Shown here: positions 25,638 through 36,972 of the stretch, one piece after another
Numbering within the stretch: position 1 is the first letter of the stretch
How the letters are laid out: every line of letters starts with the position of its first letter
Assembly (NCBI RefSeq): GCF_000499845.2
Contig: NC_023754.2
Location: forward strand, 27,814,611 to 27,878,610
DNA from: Phaseolus vulgaris
Lineage: Eukaryota > Streptophyta > Magnoliopsida > Fabales > Fabaceae
DNA length: 64,000 nt
Direction of reading: 5' to 3'
Translations under genes and position numbers: made by a program
Notes under the pieces: model-generated
The model's database searches: none
The model's input: the letters and a program-made list of their open reading frames with translations, nothing else
What the model was told of the DNA's origin: nothing

Positions 25638-28600
25638 ATGGCGTCGGTAGACCCCGAGATCGCGAAGACGCAGGAAGAACGGAAGCGAATGGAGCAGCAA
25701 CTGGCGTCGCTCAACTCTGTCACCTTCGACACCGATCTATACGGCGGAAGCGATAAGGACTCCTACCTCACTTCGATCCCCGCCAATGAGGATGACGAGA
25801 ATCTCGACGCCATGGATAACGAGGTTGCGCGCAAGCTCGCTTCCTACACCGCCCCCAAGTCACTCCTTAAAGACATGCCTTCCGCCCCCGAATCTGACGC
25901 CGACATCGGATTCCGTAAGCCTCAGCGCATCATCGACCGTGAAGACGATTACCGCCGCCGTCGCCTCAACCAGATAATCTCCCCTGAGCGCCACGACCCT
26001 TTCTCTGCCGGGGAGAAGACCCCCGACCCATCGGTGAGGACCTACAGTGATGTCATGCGCGAGGAGGCCCTCAAAAGGGAGAAGGAAGAGACTCTGAAGG
26101 CCATATCCAAGAAGAAGAAGGAGGAGGAGGAGGCTGCCAAGGCTGCTCCACCGCAACAGCAGCAGCAGAAGAGGAGGAACCGGTGGGACCAGTCGCAGGA
26201 TGAGGGTGGTGCTGCAGCTGCCCCTGTGAAGAAGGCCAAAACTTCTGATTGGGATATGCCGGACACTACCCCTGGGCGTTGGGATGCTACCCCAACGCCT
26301 GGGAGGGTTTCAGACGCGACACCAGGGAGGAGGAACCGGTGGGATGAGACTCCTACCCCTGGTAGAGTTGGGGATTCTGATGCAACACCTGCAGGTAGTG
26401 TTACACCCCTCTTAAGTCCTCTTTTACTATATGTTCAATTGGTGGCGCACTAAATTTTTTTCTGGTTTGGTCGTTCCTGTGCAGGCGGTGCTACACCTGG
26501 TGCTACCCCTGCTGGCATGACTTGGGATGCTACTCCTAAGCTTTCTGGGATGGCTACCCCAACTCCTAAGAGACAAAGATCGAGGTGGGATGAAACTCCT
26601 GCTACTATGGGAAGCGCTACTCCATTGCCTGGTGCTACTCCTGCTGCTGCTTATACTCCTGGTGTTACCCCTGTTGGTGGTATTGAACTTGCTACTCCAA
26701 CCCCTGGGGCTTTACAAGGCTCCATCACACCGGAGCAGTACAATTTGTTGAGGTGGGAGAGGGATATTGAAGAGAGGAATCGTCCGTTGACGGATGAGGA
26801 GCTTGATGCTATGTTTCCCCAAGAGGGATATAAGATTTTGGACCCCCCTGCTTCGTACGTGCCCATCAGGACGCCTGCTAGGAAGCTTCTTGCAACTCCT
26901 ACTCCGTTGGGGACCCCTCTTTATCAAATTCCTGAAGAGAATCGTGGGCAGCAGTTTGATGTTCCGAAGGAGGTGCCTGGTGGATTGCCCTTTATGAAGC
27001 CTGAGGATTATCAGTACTTTGGGGCGCTGTTGAATGAAGAGAACGAGGAGGATTTGTCCCCAGATGAGCAGAAGGAAAGGAAGATCATGAAGCTTCTGCT
27101 TAAAGTGAAGAATGGGACACCACCACAGAGGAAGACAGCCTTGAGGCAGCTTACTGATAAGGCTCGTGAGTTTGGTGCCGGACCTTTGTTTAACCGAATC
27201 CTGCCATTGCTGATGCAGCCTACACTTGAGGATCAGGAGAGGCATCTTTTGGTTAAGGTGATAGACAGGGTTTTGTACAAATTAGATGAATTGGTTCGGC
27301 CTTTTGTGCATAAGATTCTTGTTGTTATTGAACCTTTGTTGATTGATGAGGACTACTATGCTCGTGTCGAGGGGAGAGAAATAATATCTAATCTCAGTAA
27401 AGCTGCTGGGCTGGCTACAATGATTGCTGCTATGCGGCCTGATATAGATAACATTGATGAATATGTTAGGAACACTACTGCTAGGGCCTTTAGTGTTGTT
27501 GCATCTGCTCTGGGTATACCTGCACTGTTACCATTCTTGAAGGCAGTTTGTCAGAGTAAGAAATCATGGCAAGCTAGGCACACTGGGATTAAAATTGTGC
27601 AGCAGATTGCCATTTTAATTGGTTGTGCTGTTTTGCCACATCTGAGATCTCTTGTGGAAATTATAGAACATGGTCTGAATGATGAGAATCAGAAGGTGAG
27701 AACAATCACTGCTTTGTCTCTTGCGGCCCTTGCTGAGGCAGCTGCTCCTTATGGTATTGAAAGTTTTGACTCTGTCTTGAAACCACTGTGGAAAGGTATT
27801 AGGCAGCACCGTGGAAAGGTGTTGGCTGCATTTCTGAAGGCAATTGGATTTATTATTCCGTTGATGGAAGCTCTGTATGCTAGTTACTATACTAAGGAAG
27901 TCATGCTCATTCTGATTCGTGAATTCCAGTCACCTGATGAAGAAATGAAGAAAATTGTTCTGAAAGTGGTGAAGCAATGTGTGAGCACTGAGGGAGTGGA
28001 AGCTGAATATATTAGAAATGATATCCTTCCTGAATTTTTCCGGAATTTCTGGGTTAGGAGGATGGCTTTGGATAGAAGAAACTATAAACAACTGGTGGAA
28101 ACTACTGTAGAGATAGCAAACAAGGTCGGTGTTGCAGATATTGTTGGTAGAATTGTTGAGGATCTTAAAGATGAGAGTGAACCATATAGGCGAATGGTTA
28201 TGGAAACTATTGAGAAGGTGGTTACTAACTTGGGGGCATCTGATATTGATGCACGGCTGGAAGAGCTTCTGATTGATGGTATTCTTTATGCCTTCCAAGA
28301 GCAGACCAGTGATGACGCTAATGTGATGCTCAATGGGTTTGGTGCAGTTGTAAACTCACTTGGGCAGAGAGTGAAACCATATCTTCCACAGATTTGTGGT
28401 ACCATCAAGTGGCGATTGAACAACAAGAGTGCAAAGGTGAGACAGCAAGCAGCAGATCTCATTTCAAGGATTGCTGTTGTCATGAAGCAGTGCCACGAGG
28501 AACAATTGATGGGTCATCTTGGTGTCGTTTTATATGAGTATTTGGGAGAAGAGTATCCTGAGGTTTTAGGATCAATTCTTGGAGCTCTCAAGTCTATTGT

Positions 28601-29513
28601 CAATGTTATCGGTATGACAAAGATGACTCCACCTATTAAGGATTTACTTCCAAGGTTGACTCCGATTTTGAAGAATAGGCATGAGAAAGTCCAGGAGAAT
28701 TGTATTGACCTTGTAGGGAGAATTGCTGACCGCGGTGCTGAGTTTGTACCAGCAAGAGAATGGATGAGAATTTGTTTTGAGCTGCTTGAGATGCTTAAAG
28801 CACACAAGAAGGGAATCCGTAGAGCTACAGTGAACACTTTTGGTTATATAGCAAAGGCCATTGGTCCACAAGATGTCCTAGCAACTCTGTTAAATAACCT
28901 CAAGGTTCAGGAGAGGCAGAACCGTGTCTGCACAACTGTAGCTATTGCAATTGTTGCAGAAACATGTTCACCTTTCACAGTTTTACCGGCTTTGATGAAT
29001 GAGTATCGTGTCCCAGAACTTAATGTGCAAAATGGTGTGCTGAAGTCCCTGTCTTTCCTATTTGAGTACATTGGTGAAATGGGAAAAGACTACATCTATG
29101 CTGTGACTCCGTTGCTTGAGGATGCTCTTATGGACAGGGATTTGGTTCACAGGCAAACTGCTGCATCTGCTGTGAAGCATATGGCATTGGGAGTGGCTGG
29201 TTTGGGCTGTGAGGATGCACTGGTACATTTGCTGAATTATGTGTGGCCAAACATTTTTGAAACATCTCCGCACGTGATTAATGCTGTGATGGAGGCAATA
29301 GAAGGTATGAGGGTAGCGTTGGGAGCGGCCGTAGTTCTGAATTATTGTTTGCAAGGGCTGTTCCATCCTGCCCGGAAAGTTAGGGAGGTGTATTGGAAGA
29401 TTTACAACTCTTTGTATATTGGAGCTCAAGATGCTCTTGTAGCATCGTACCCTGCCTTGGAAGACGAGCACAGCAATGTATACAGTAGGCCAGAGTTGAT
29501 GATGTTCATCTAG
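25638..29513 (+). CDS. SF3B1: Splicing factor 3B subunit 1 (SF3b155/SAP155)
   Basis: Core U2 snRNP protein that clamps the branch-site/U2 helix during prespliceosome assembly in the nucleus. Two exons: 25638-26394 and 26485-29513, with a 90-bp intron; 3786 nt, 1261 aa, close to the usual plant length. The N-terminal third is disordered, with TP-rich repeats and several RWD/SDWD-type tryptophan motifs (U2AF-ligand-like, such as [20 protein letters not shown]). From about residue 440 it is a continuous HEAT-repeat solenoid, nearly identical to the human protein over long stretches ([30 protein letters not shown]). Segments matching human cancer-hotspot positions R625, H662, K666 and K700 are conserved ([22 protein letters not shown]). 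The C-terminus ends SRPELMMFI. No frame defect is visible. Single-intron structure contrasts with the many-exon animal gene. Confidence 0.98.
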
Positions 29514-31312
29514 TTGGATTTTGATTATTTAGTTTAATGATTTCTATCTCCAATGTATTTGGTAGGTTTCAATACTTCCTCGAAGCCATGTAAAGCGTTG
29601 TTGTCTGGACATTATTTTGTGTCTCTTTGAGATATTGTATCTCAGCAGATGATCTGTTATAGTAGCTAACTGAGGTTGAATGAAAGCCTTTCATATGTAG
29701 TCATTGCTTTCTATTTTCAAATACGGTTCATTAGTTAGATATGTTTTCTTTGGTTTCAATGGTTAGCTTTTGGTCATTGTATTCTTAGATAAAGAATCCA
29801 CATTTGCTTTCTGCCAAAATGCTGGTGAGTTTGCGGAATACTCAATATCATGCATTCAAATCCAATATTGGGTTATTATTTCTGCGTAACATTTATTGGT
29901 ATGTGATGAGGTAAATAAATCATTGGATGTGGTTCTGGTGGCATAAGTGATAAGCTAAGCATTCTTTCAGAATTCTAGAAATTCTTTTGACATGCTTTCA
30001 TTGCTACATGTTGAAATAATTTTAGTTCTTCCGTGTCAGCAAATAATATTGTCCAATATAATATACGCCTCTTGTGAAACAACTCAGATGTTAAGCATAT
30101 GTGCAGGTGTGCATGTCTATTAAACGTGTTTTAGGCAGTGTATGCGAATGACTGAAATTCCCAGTTTATAAGGCTGATCTGGTTAATTGTGCATATGATG
30201 TGGTCTTTCAGTAAAATTCTGGCTTTTGCCTGCGTGTTTTTTTTTAGTTGTTTGGTCTATTTGTTTACCCCGAATATGCTGTATTTATCGTTAACAATTA
30301 GACCGAAGCCTGGGATTATATATTTACGTTATTGAGAAGTGTAAGCAATATTTTTATTATTAAAATTTAATGAAGAAAATCGTCAGATATTTTATTAAAT
30401 AAGAAATGAGAGGAAAAACAATAGTTTTAATTGAAAATAGTGTGTATTTGAAACTAAATATGTACAGGGTAAAGGTAATTAGGAGATATTATTTAGTGCA
30501 CTTGTGATTGGCAAACAATTTAGAAAGCTGTTGGAATGGCGCTGGCTTACGACATTGATTGGCATGATTGAAAGATTGTAGACTGAAAAGTAATATTGAC
30601 CAAAAAAAAAATGGGACAGTGGTAATTTCACAAAGAGTACTTTACACCTAAAAAAAAAATTAATATTTATAATAAAAAAAATTTAAAAAAATTATTCTTA
30701 ATGAAAATATAAACAAAATAAAATGTAAAATTTTATTATTTTATTTTTAAATAATTAAAATATTTATATTTAGTGAGGTGTAGCGGGAGGAATGGTGTCA
30801 AATAATATTTTCCTTTCACAAATGTTCAGTTTGCACTTGGGCGTGTAAAATCAATTTTGGTTTAAAGTAAACTTGATATGTGATTCGTTTTTAAATATTT
30901 TTATTCTTAAAAACAAACCAGTAATACCACTTTATAATTTTTTTATTTAAGCAAAAATTAAATCAAGTAGTTTGAGTGCAAAATTCATAATTATTTCTTT
31001 TCATATTGAATCGAAGATATAAATATATATACCTAGTTAGTATTTTAAAGCAATTCTGAACAAGACAACATGAATTAAAAATACATTGCAACAGACAAAA
31101 TGAATTAGATTTCATAATACGAAATAAACTCCATTGTTAATTCGATTTCAGTGAACAGATATATACAGTTAAGCATCTAGCAATCTTAGTCTATATAAGA
31201 ACTAGTAAATCCATAAATAGACTTCTAACATTAACAACAACTCTCAACATAAAAAGCACAACAAATAAAGGTCATAATATAAAGAGAAACTAAGATATCT
31301 ATAGCCTTAAAT
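29514..31312. other. SF3B1 3' flank and spacer to PYL
   Basis: The first 200 bp probably contain the SF3B1 3' UTR. After about 30300 the sequence is AT-rich with A-runs. No further gene seen. Convergent genes (SF3B1 plus, PYL minus) share this spacer, so both terminate inside it. Confidence 0.6.
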
Positions 31313-31858
31313 TTACTTACCCTTACAAACCATTTCTTCTGTGATCTTAGCCAATGACCTAAGATTGCAAGCTATGATAGTATTGGCAAAGGCGCACGTG
31401 TCTTCACTACTACTACCCGTCGGAACATCCACAACGTACGACTCAATCGCCACGGTCTTGCCCCCATGTTTCTCTTCTTCTTCATGCAAAGTAATCGTGG
31501 AACTGTAATTTGCAAGCCGGTGATCACCGCCAATGATGCTAAACTTCAAGACATGTTTGTCATCATCAAGGTTGTCTAACCTCTCCACACTGACACCAGC
31601 CGGTAACCCGGAAGTGACCATGATCTCGCGTACACTTCCAATGCCACCATCACCAGCAAGCATGGTGCACTTCTTCACAAAAAGCTTGTAACCTTGTGGG
31701 TTCTCAAAGCGCCTAATAAGGGACCATACCAGAGGTACAGGTGCGTCGATTGTTTGCACAAGGCTAGAACCACACTGGTTTGAACAGAGCTTGGAGGTGT
31801 GGTAGTTGTTAAGCATAGCTTTTACTGTTGGAGTCTCTAAATCCGGCTTGCAAAGCAT
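31313..31858 (-). CDS. PYL: PYR/PYL/RCAR abscisic acid receptor, PYL4/5/6-like
   Basis: Soluble START/Bet v 1-fold ABA receptor that inhibits clade A PP2C phosphatases when hormone-bound. Single exon, 181 aa, as usual for this subfamily. Hallmarks: ABA-contacting Lys58 (equivalent to PYR1 K59), gate loop SGLPA (83-87), Glu92 (E94), latch HRL (113-115), Tyr118, Ser120, Glu139 in ESYVVDVP, and Asn165 (N167). The residue after Lys58 is Leu rather than the PYR1 His60 that favours dimers, which suggests a monomeric, ABA-sensitive type. The N-terminal extension (residues 1-26) is short and unlike the longer PYL4 type. The ATG at 31858 fits a TATA-like TATATAT at 31941-31947 and a leader of about 50 nt. 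Subfamily naming is less certain than the family call. Confidence 0.93.
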   Translation of the reverse strand: MLCKPDLETPTVKAMLNNYHTSKLCSNQCGSSLVQTIDAPVPLVWSLIRRFENPQGYKLFVKKCTMLAGDGGIGSVREIMVTSGLPAGVSVERLDNLDDDKHVLKFSIIGGDHRLANYSSTITLHEEEEKHGGKTVAIESYVVDVPTGSSSEDTCAFANTIIACNLRSLAKITEEMVCKGK

Positions 31859-31940
31859 CTACATCCACGGTTCTCACAGCAAAAGAAGTAGCTTTTGATT
31901 TTTTTGGGGGTTTCTGAAGGACCCTTTGCGTGTGCGCATT

Positions 31941-31947
31941 TATATAT
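31941..31947 (-). promoter_or_regulatory. TATA-like box of the PYL gene
   Basis: AT-rich TATATAT about 85 bp upstream of the ATG, on the minus-strand sense. It places transcription start roughly 50-60 bp before the start codon. Supported by position only. Confidence 0.5.
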
Positions 31948-33019
31948 CTTTTTGCAGATTGTGAAGTCAGTAAATGAGAGAGCTTTGGGTCTTTAGGTGA
32001 GTAAGGGAGGAGTTGTTACCCTTTATTCTTCAGTAAGTTGAAGGCTGTAAGATCGAGGCTTGGCTGCTTTCACTTAAGTGCTTTGAGCAGATATTTTGGT
32101 GATAGTTATCCTTTGTTCTCCCTGTCGGTTAGGAATAGAATATCATCATTAAATTTAAATGACTCTTCCTTCCAATTGCCCCTTGGATAATGCCTTTAAA
32201 GTTATTTAAGAATCTTAAACAAAGTCTATTACTACAACACCTATGGTAGATAAGAAAAAGCTACAACTTCACTATTTCTCATTTCTATAATGAAGTGTCA
32301 CTACTTCATCCTCAAATTTATAAGGTCGCTTTTTGTTGGTGTTGCCAAGAGAGTAATAGAATCTGCTCTGGCCATGTCTAAAAATATGTAAGATAGGAAC
32401 TAACAGAAAGCCTTGTGCTTAGAATTGCACGACAGAAGATGACATTGAGGTGATGCAAGGTGTGATGGTAAGCTTAAGGCACTAGTTTTATCTTTATTGG
32501 GATGAGAGTAACCGCTGATTTGATTTTGTTAATAAAAAAGGAGAAGCATGTTCTAAAGTTCTGCAGTGGGTTTGAGGTCATTCCAACAGAGCCCGTAGTT
32601 TAGACTGAAACCGTGTGCTATAATAAAATACATATGTACACAATCATTCACAATAATAAAAAAACATGCACTTTATTATCAGATTTTACTATTATTTTTA
32701 GTTAGAGTTTTGCTTTCGTAATCCACATTATACCATATGAATAGCTTCTCTTTTTTCATAATTTTAAAATATAATAAACAATACAATATAATATGAAATG
32801 TGTATATTAAAATAGAAAAATTTATTATGTATTCTTATAAATATATTGTCCCATTAGAGTAGATTATTTTCTGTTTTTTTATTAAGTGGGTTTGGTCAAC
32901 CCATTTAAGAGTGCCAGCTCTGGTACGTTTGTTTGAAATCCTCCCTAAAGATTTTCTTAGAGCTATTATTTATTGCAAACACTGCACATGATAAAAAAAA
33001 ATCACAACGTTTTCCAACT

Positions 33020-34680
33020 TATTAAATATGATTACTTATTTCCAACTTTTAATTCCAGTGACACATAAATTCACCATCTTTTATCAAAAGTGAGAATCAA
33101 AAGCCAACCAATCATAAGTCTATGGGAATTACTTAGTAAAAATTTATCTTTTTTCCTGACCGTATCGGTTCGAACGACTATTGAAGGTTTCAGCACTCCA
33201 TTTATGTTAATTGATATAACCAAAGTTATTAAATTTAGCAGAAGATCAACAAATTATTATCATTAGGTAATACACTTTTAATTATAATAAAAACAATGAT
33301 AAAATCATTATGGTACATGATAATCATATAAATAGTCATAACATTAATTCAATCCAACATGATAATTATATAAATAATCACAAGTTTTGAAGAAAAATTA
33401 CATCTTCATCACGTATTAATTGCACCGAGTATCGAGATCTTACTTAAACATTGAAGTGTTTTTTACCATCTCGACTAAGTGTTTACAAAGAAGTGGAGGC
33501 TAGCCAAAGGAGAAAATGGAGAACAGTTCAAGTGAAGAAAGATGCTTATTGAAGTAAAGAAGGAAGAAACCAATTTAAGTAAAAGGTAATAATTCTCTTA
33601 GTCCTAGTTTTCAATCGTATTTGCGTTTGCAGATCATATTTGGTGGGTACTAATAGCAACTCCTATATTTGTTCGTACTTTCAAGTTTGGCAACTATCCA
33701 AAATAAAGACAAACACTTGTTTAATAGCTTTTTCATTGAGTTGATAATTGAGGTATTTGTTTCCAAGCAAAAATATAGTAATTGATACCACCTAAATCCT
33801 CCAACCTGCGCAGGGCACAGTACTTAGTGGATACTAAATTGAGCTAGGGGTATTCGCTCATTCTCTTATATGCTGCAAATTTCTACAGTGACAAGGAAAC
33901 CCCATTTTTTATCAAGGAAAAATGAGAAAAGTACGATAGCAAGCTGAATGTTACAATCTCATTTCATAACATATAGATATGATATTTGATTCGTCGAATG
34001 GATAAGAGATTCCAAATCAATAAATTATTAACTGATATCCCGAGGTTAACTCTTCAGATTTGATGAACTGTCAAAAACCCAGTTTTGTAAGGAGTAGTGG
34101 AAGGATTTCTGCCATAAATGAGATTTTCAAAACAATATACTATTACATCAATGTCGACATAAACTGCCACCTTCAATTGTGAAGTAACAAAAGTTTCCAC
34201 AAACTATTGGGAAGTCAACTAATAACCATAATTTATCGTAGCAGTTCTCCTAAAATAGATGAAAGCATGACAGCCAACATAAAGCTACAAGAAAAGTCTT
34301 GTCTGAATGTGGTAAATATCTACTTATAAAAATTTTCATTTTTCTCAAGAAGTTTTCACCATACACACAATAGCAAAATATATAAATCCAAGGAAGTAGT
34401 ACTCGAGCACATTATATACAGTTCAAGTTCCACAGAATCTAGTTAAGACTTGCACAGTGTGAGCATTACTAGTGCACGCACAATGCTATGGAGTCCAGAA
34501 TTGACAAACGCACTACGTGTTAACTTCATTTTCTTCTTGTCCACTATCAAATTTTCAACAATTCTTCATTTTAGGTTGGTTGCGTTTAAAATTCTGAACA
34601 ATCTATGCACACAAATGGAAGTTGAAAATTAAACATGTACATATAAGAAAAACAAAAGCCACTAAAACTTAATTATCTGA
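33020..34680. repeat. Segmental duplication, copy A (partner at 42.58-44.70 kb)
   Basis: Collinear same-orientation similarity to 42580-44700. Matching landmarks: CAAAAGCCAACCAATC (33108/42640), TTTTATCAAGGAAAAA (33907/43152), CTTCAATTGT (34173/43817), AGACTTGCAC (34446/44427), GCACGCACAATGCTA (34473/44434), and ACATATAAGAAAAA just before each copy's right boundary. Substitutions and indels are numerous (an extra segment of about 330 bp at 33140-33700; copy B has its own insertions), so the event is old. Right of this copy lies unrelated sequence, whereas copy B abuts the 3' end of PEX7. Confidence 0.8.
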
Positions 34681-35699
34681 TCAATGTTAACAATGCCAAC
34701 AGAAACAGTTGGATTGGACATTGAAAAACAAGGTGAAATCCAGCCCAGTCAACAAGGAAAATAGAGAAATTTCTGAATCTGATAGTCGGTTATAAATACA
34801 TAACGCACACACATAAAAGATCTAATCAATAGCCAAGACAGAATTCCTTCCACATGTCACCAAGTTTCTAGAAGCAGAATGTCAAATATTGGCATTTTAA
34901 AACTATGGAACCTTACTTAAGCACCTTTATTTGCATTTGACAAACAAAGAATGGGAGACCAATAATGCAAAAGCCAAACATAAACATACACTCGCACACA
35001 AAAGCAAGCATAATCCCTTATTTTAAACCAAAGAAGCGGAAAAAATCATATCATAAGAATAATTTATCAAAATCAATATACAAAACACTACCATATTTCC
35101 TTAGCAGAAAACCTGGTGTGTGTGCGTGTATGTTTGAAAAGCAATATATATGTTCTTGGGCAACCCAAGTTCCAGAGGCAATCACAGAAAGATAAGATTC
35201 AAGATACTCATGATTCTTATCAACCTCTTTAGAAGGCAAAGCATAGTCTGCGAAAGCAAGGCACTTCCTATCATCAGAAACAGGTTTGACGTGTCTTCTG
35301 CAGAATCAGGGTCAGAACAAGAAGTTTCCTGACAAAAAAAAATGAAATTTATGGCATTCTGGAGAATTTATTGTAACACTAGTGTATACATCATGAATAA
35401 ATAATTTCTATGTTAATTTACTCAAAAGCTTGTCGGTAACTGTGGTTAGTCTTGTGTGCATCTTGCTGATAAACATCCATCCAAATTCCAAACAACTGTA
35501 ATATATAGGAAGGGATGAACTTTTATGGGTAGCGGAGATTAACTTATACAAATGTATAGGATGGGGAATGCCCTAATGAAACAAAACAAGACAGATAAAA
35601 TAAAAATAAACTATACTTGTGTTTATTCTACCAAATAAAATGAAGTAGGAACTATGAACAAGTTTATAAAGGGAAAATTTATAGATACTTACCCCGTAA
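34681..35699 (-). other. Unassigned region with a coding-like patch
   Basis: On the minus strand a strong acceptor (T-run then GTCAG) at about 35331 is followed by a frame reading SCSDPDSAEDTS, and after a one-base shift RKCLAFADYALPSKEVDKNH and YLESYLSVIASGTWVAQEH down to about 35150. It looks like a degraded exon, but I do not recognise the family. It lies just beyond the 3' end of the leucyl-tRNA synthetase pseudogene on the same strand. Confidence 0.3.
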
Positions 35700-36535
35700 C
35701 TACTGAGTTAAAAAGATGGCAGATGAATCTATTGGGGACGGAAGATTTTGATTTGGTAAAGAAGCTAATCGTCCAGCTCTGGCCAAGGAATCAGCATCAG
35801 CTGCAGATAAAATTACCGCCTCTTCTGGACCTATCTGCCTCTTGATCAACTCCAAGTTTTCATTAAGAACCTCAATTTCTCCAAAAGGAAATCTCAAATC
35901 CAGGGCTTAGACCCCAATGTGCAATTGCTTGCTCTTTCTTAAACCTCAAGAAAGGCACGCAAAGCGGTTGGATTTGCTAAAATTGGAAGACCTACCTACA
36001 GAACTCTGTTGTAAAAGCTTCCAATATCTGAGTCTGGAGCAAAAATTCGAGTATCCCTGCCAAATTTGTTCTGGAGAATACCCAGGCACTCAGCTTCTCA
36101 ACCATCAAACTGAGCATTTGCATATATCAAGCCCGTCACCTTGGTTTCTGTCAGTGATACAACTGAGGACCTTTATATTACCCTTCTTTGACTCCGAAAA
36201 GCAACTTTCTCATAACATGAGTCCTGCAGGTATCTATCGGCACTCTTCAGTTAGAGATCTGGAGCAGCAGCATTGGTCAGCCTGCATTCACCACACAACC
36301 TTCCCTTTTCAATAGTTCTCTCCAAATAAATTGTGCACAATGTGGACTTATGGGTTCTATAAAAGTATCTGCACATCCATAAAATGCCATACCAAGTAAC
36401 GATTGTAACCTCCAACCCCACATGAGAATCTATACTCATTACTAGCAGCTTGAAGATCATAAAGCCCAGTCTTGACATCACCCGTTTCTCTGGTTCAGTG
36501 TAGATAATAGCCTGACCTGAAAGTGTGGAACCAAA
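35700..36535 (-). pseudogene. Cytosolic leucyl-tRNA synthetase, C-terminal pseudogene fragment
   Basis: Reading 36535 to 35700 on the minus strand gives broken pieces in the order of plant cytosolic LeuRS: a KTGFYDLQAA-like segment, NEYRFSCGVGGYNR, WRELL-like, APDL, RYLQDS, CLGILQ(N)KFGRDTRIFAPDS, QSSNF-like, and finally LRFPFGEIEVLNENLELIKR then SPIDSSAIFLTQ before a TAG. The frame changes several times through indels (for example GATATTGGAAGC, where a base appears lost) and there are in-frame stops, so no functional protein is possible. The N-terminal two thirds, including HIGH and KMSKS regions, are absent. A functional copy is presumably elsewhere. No introns are visible within the fragment, but its shortness prevents calling it processed. 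Confidence 0.82.
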
Positions 36536-36972
36536 AGATTTAGTAATGGTGGCAAGATTTAAAGATAATAAATTTACATAAAAATTACATTTATGTATAA
36601 AACACAACTGTTCTAGCCAAGAAGAATGGATCCCAACTAGAGCATTCAGTTTAGCCAAAAACACAAGGATTTCTAGCCAAGTTTTCCCAATCATACGCGT
36701 CTCTTTTATGTTCTGCCTGCTCCCCCTACCTTCTGTATCCGGTCTTATTTTCAGTCTTTCTTCAATACTAAATGTTAATTACCGATTTAAGAACAATTTC
36801 TAGTATTTAAGTTATTATAATAATATGATGAGAAAATAATGGGATTGTTATATTCAATATTTATTATTTAGTTAAGATTGTATCTAGATCGACTTTAATC
36901 CTATCTGCAAGAGTCTAAAACTGATTGGACCCGACCCGTGACACCAGAATCCCTCAGCCATAGATTAGATTC

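Noticed and set aside
26712..29471. Many antisense frames over SF3B1
   Set aside because: All lie inside the conserved SF3B1 exon and show no coding resemblance of their own.
33160..33180. TCGGTTCGAACGA resembling a tRNA T-arm B-box
   Set aside because: No acceptor stem, D-arm or anticodon arm at the expected spacing upstream.
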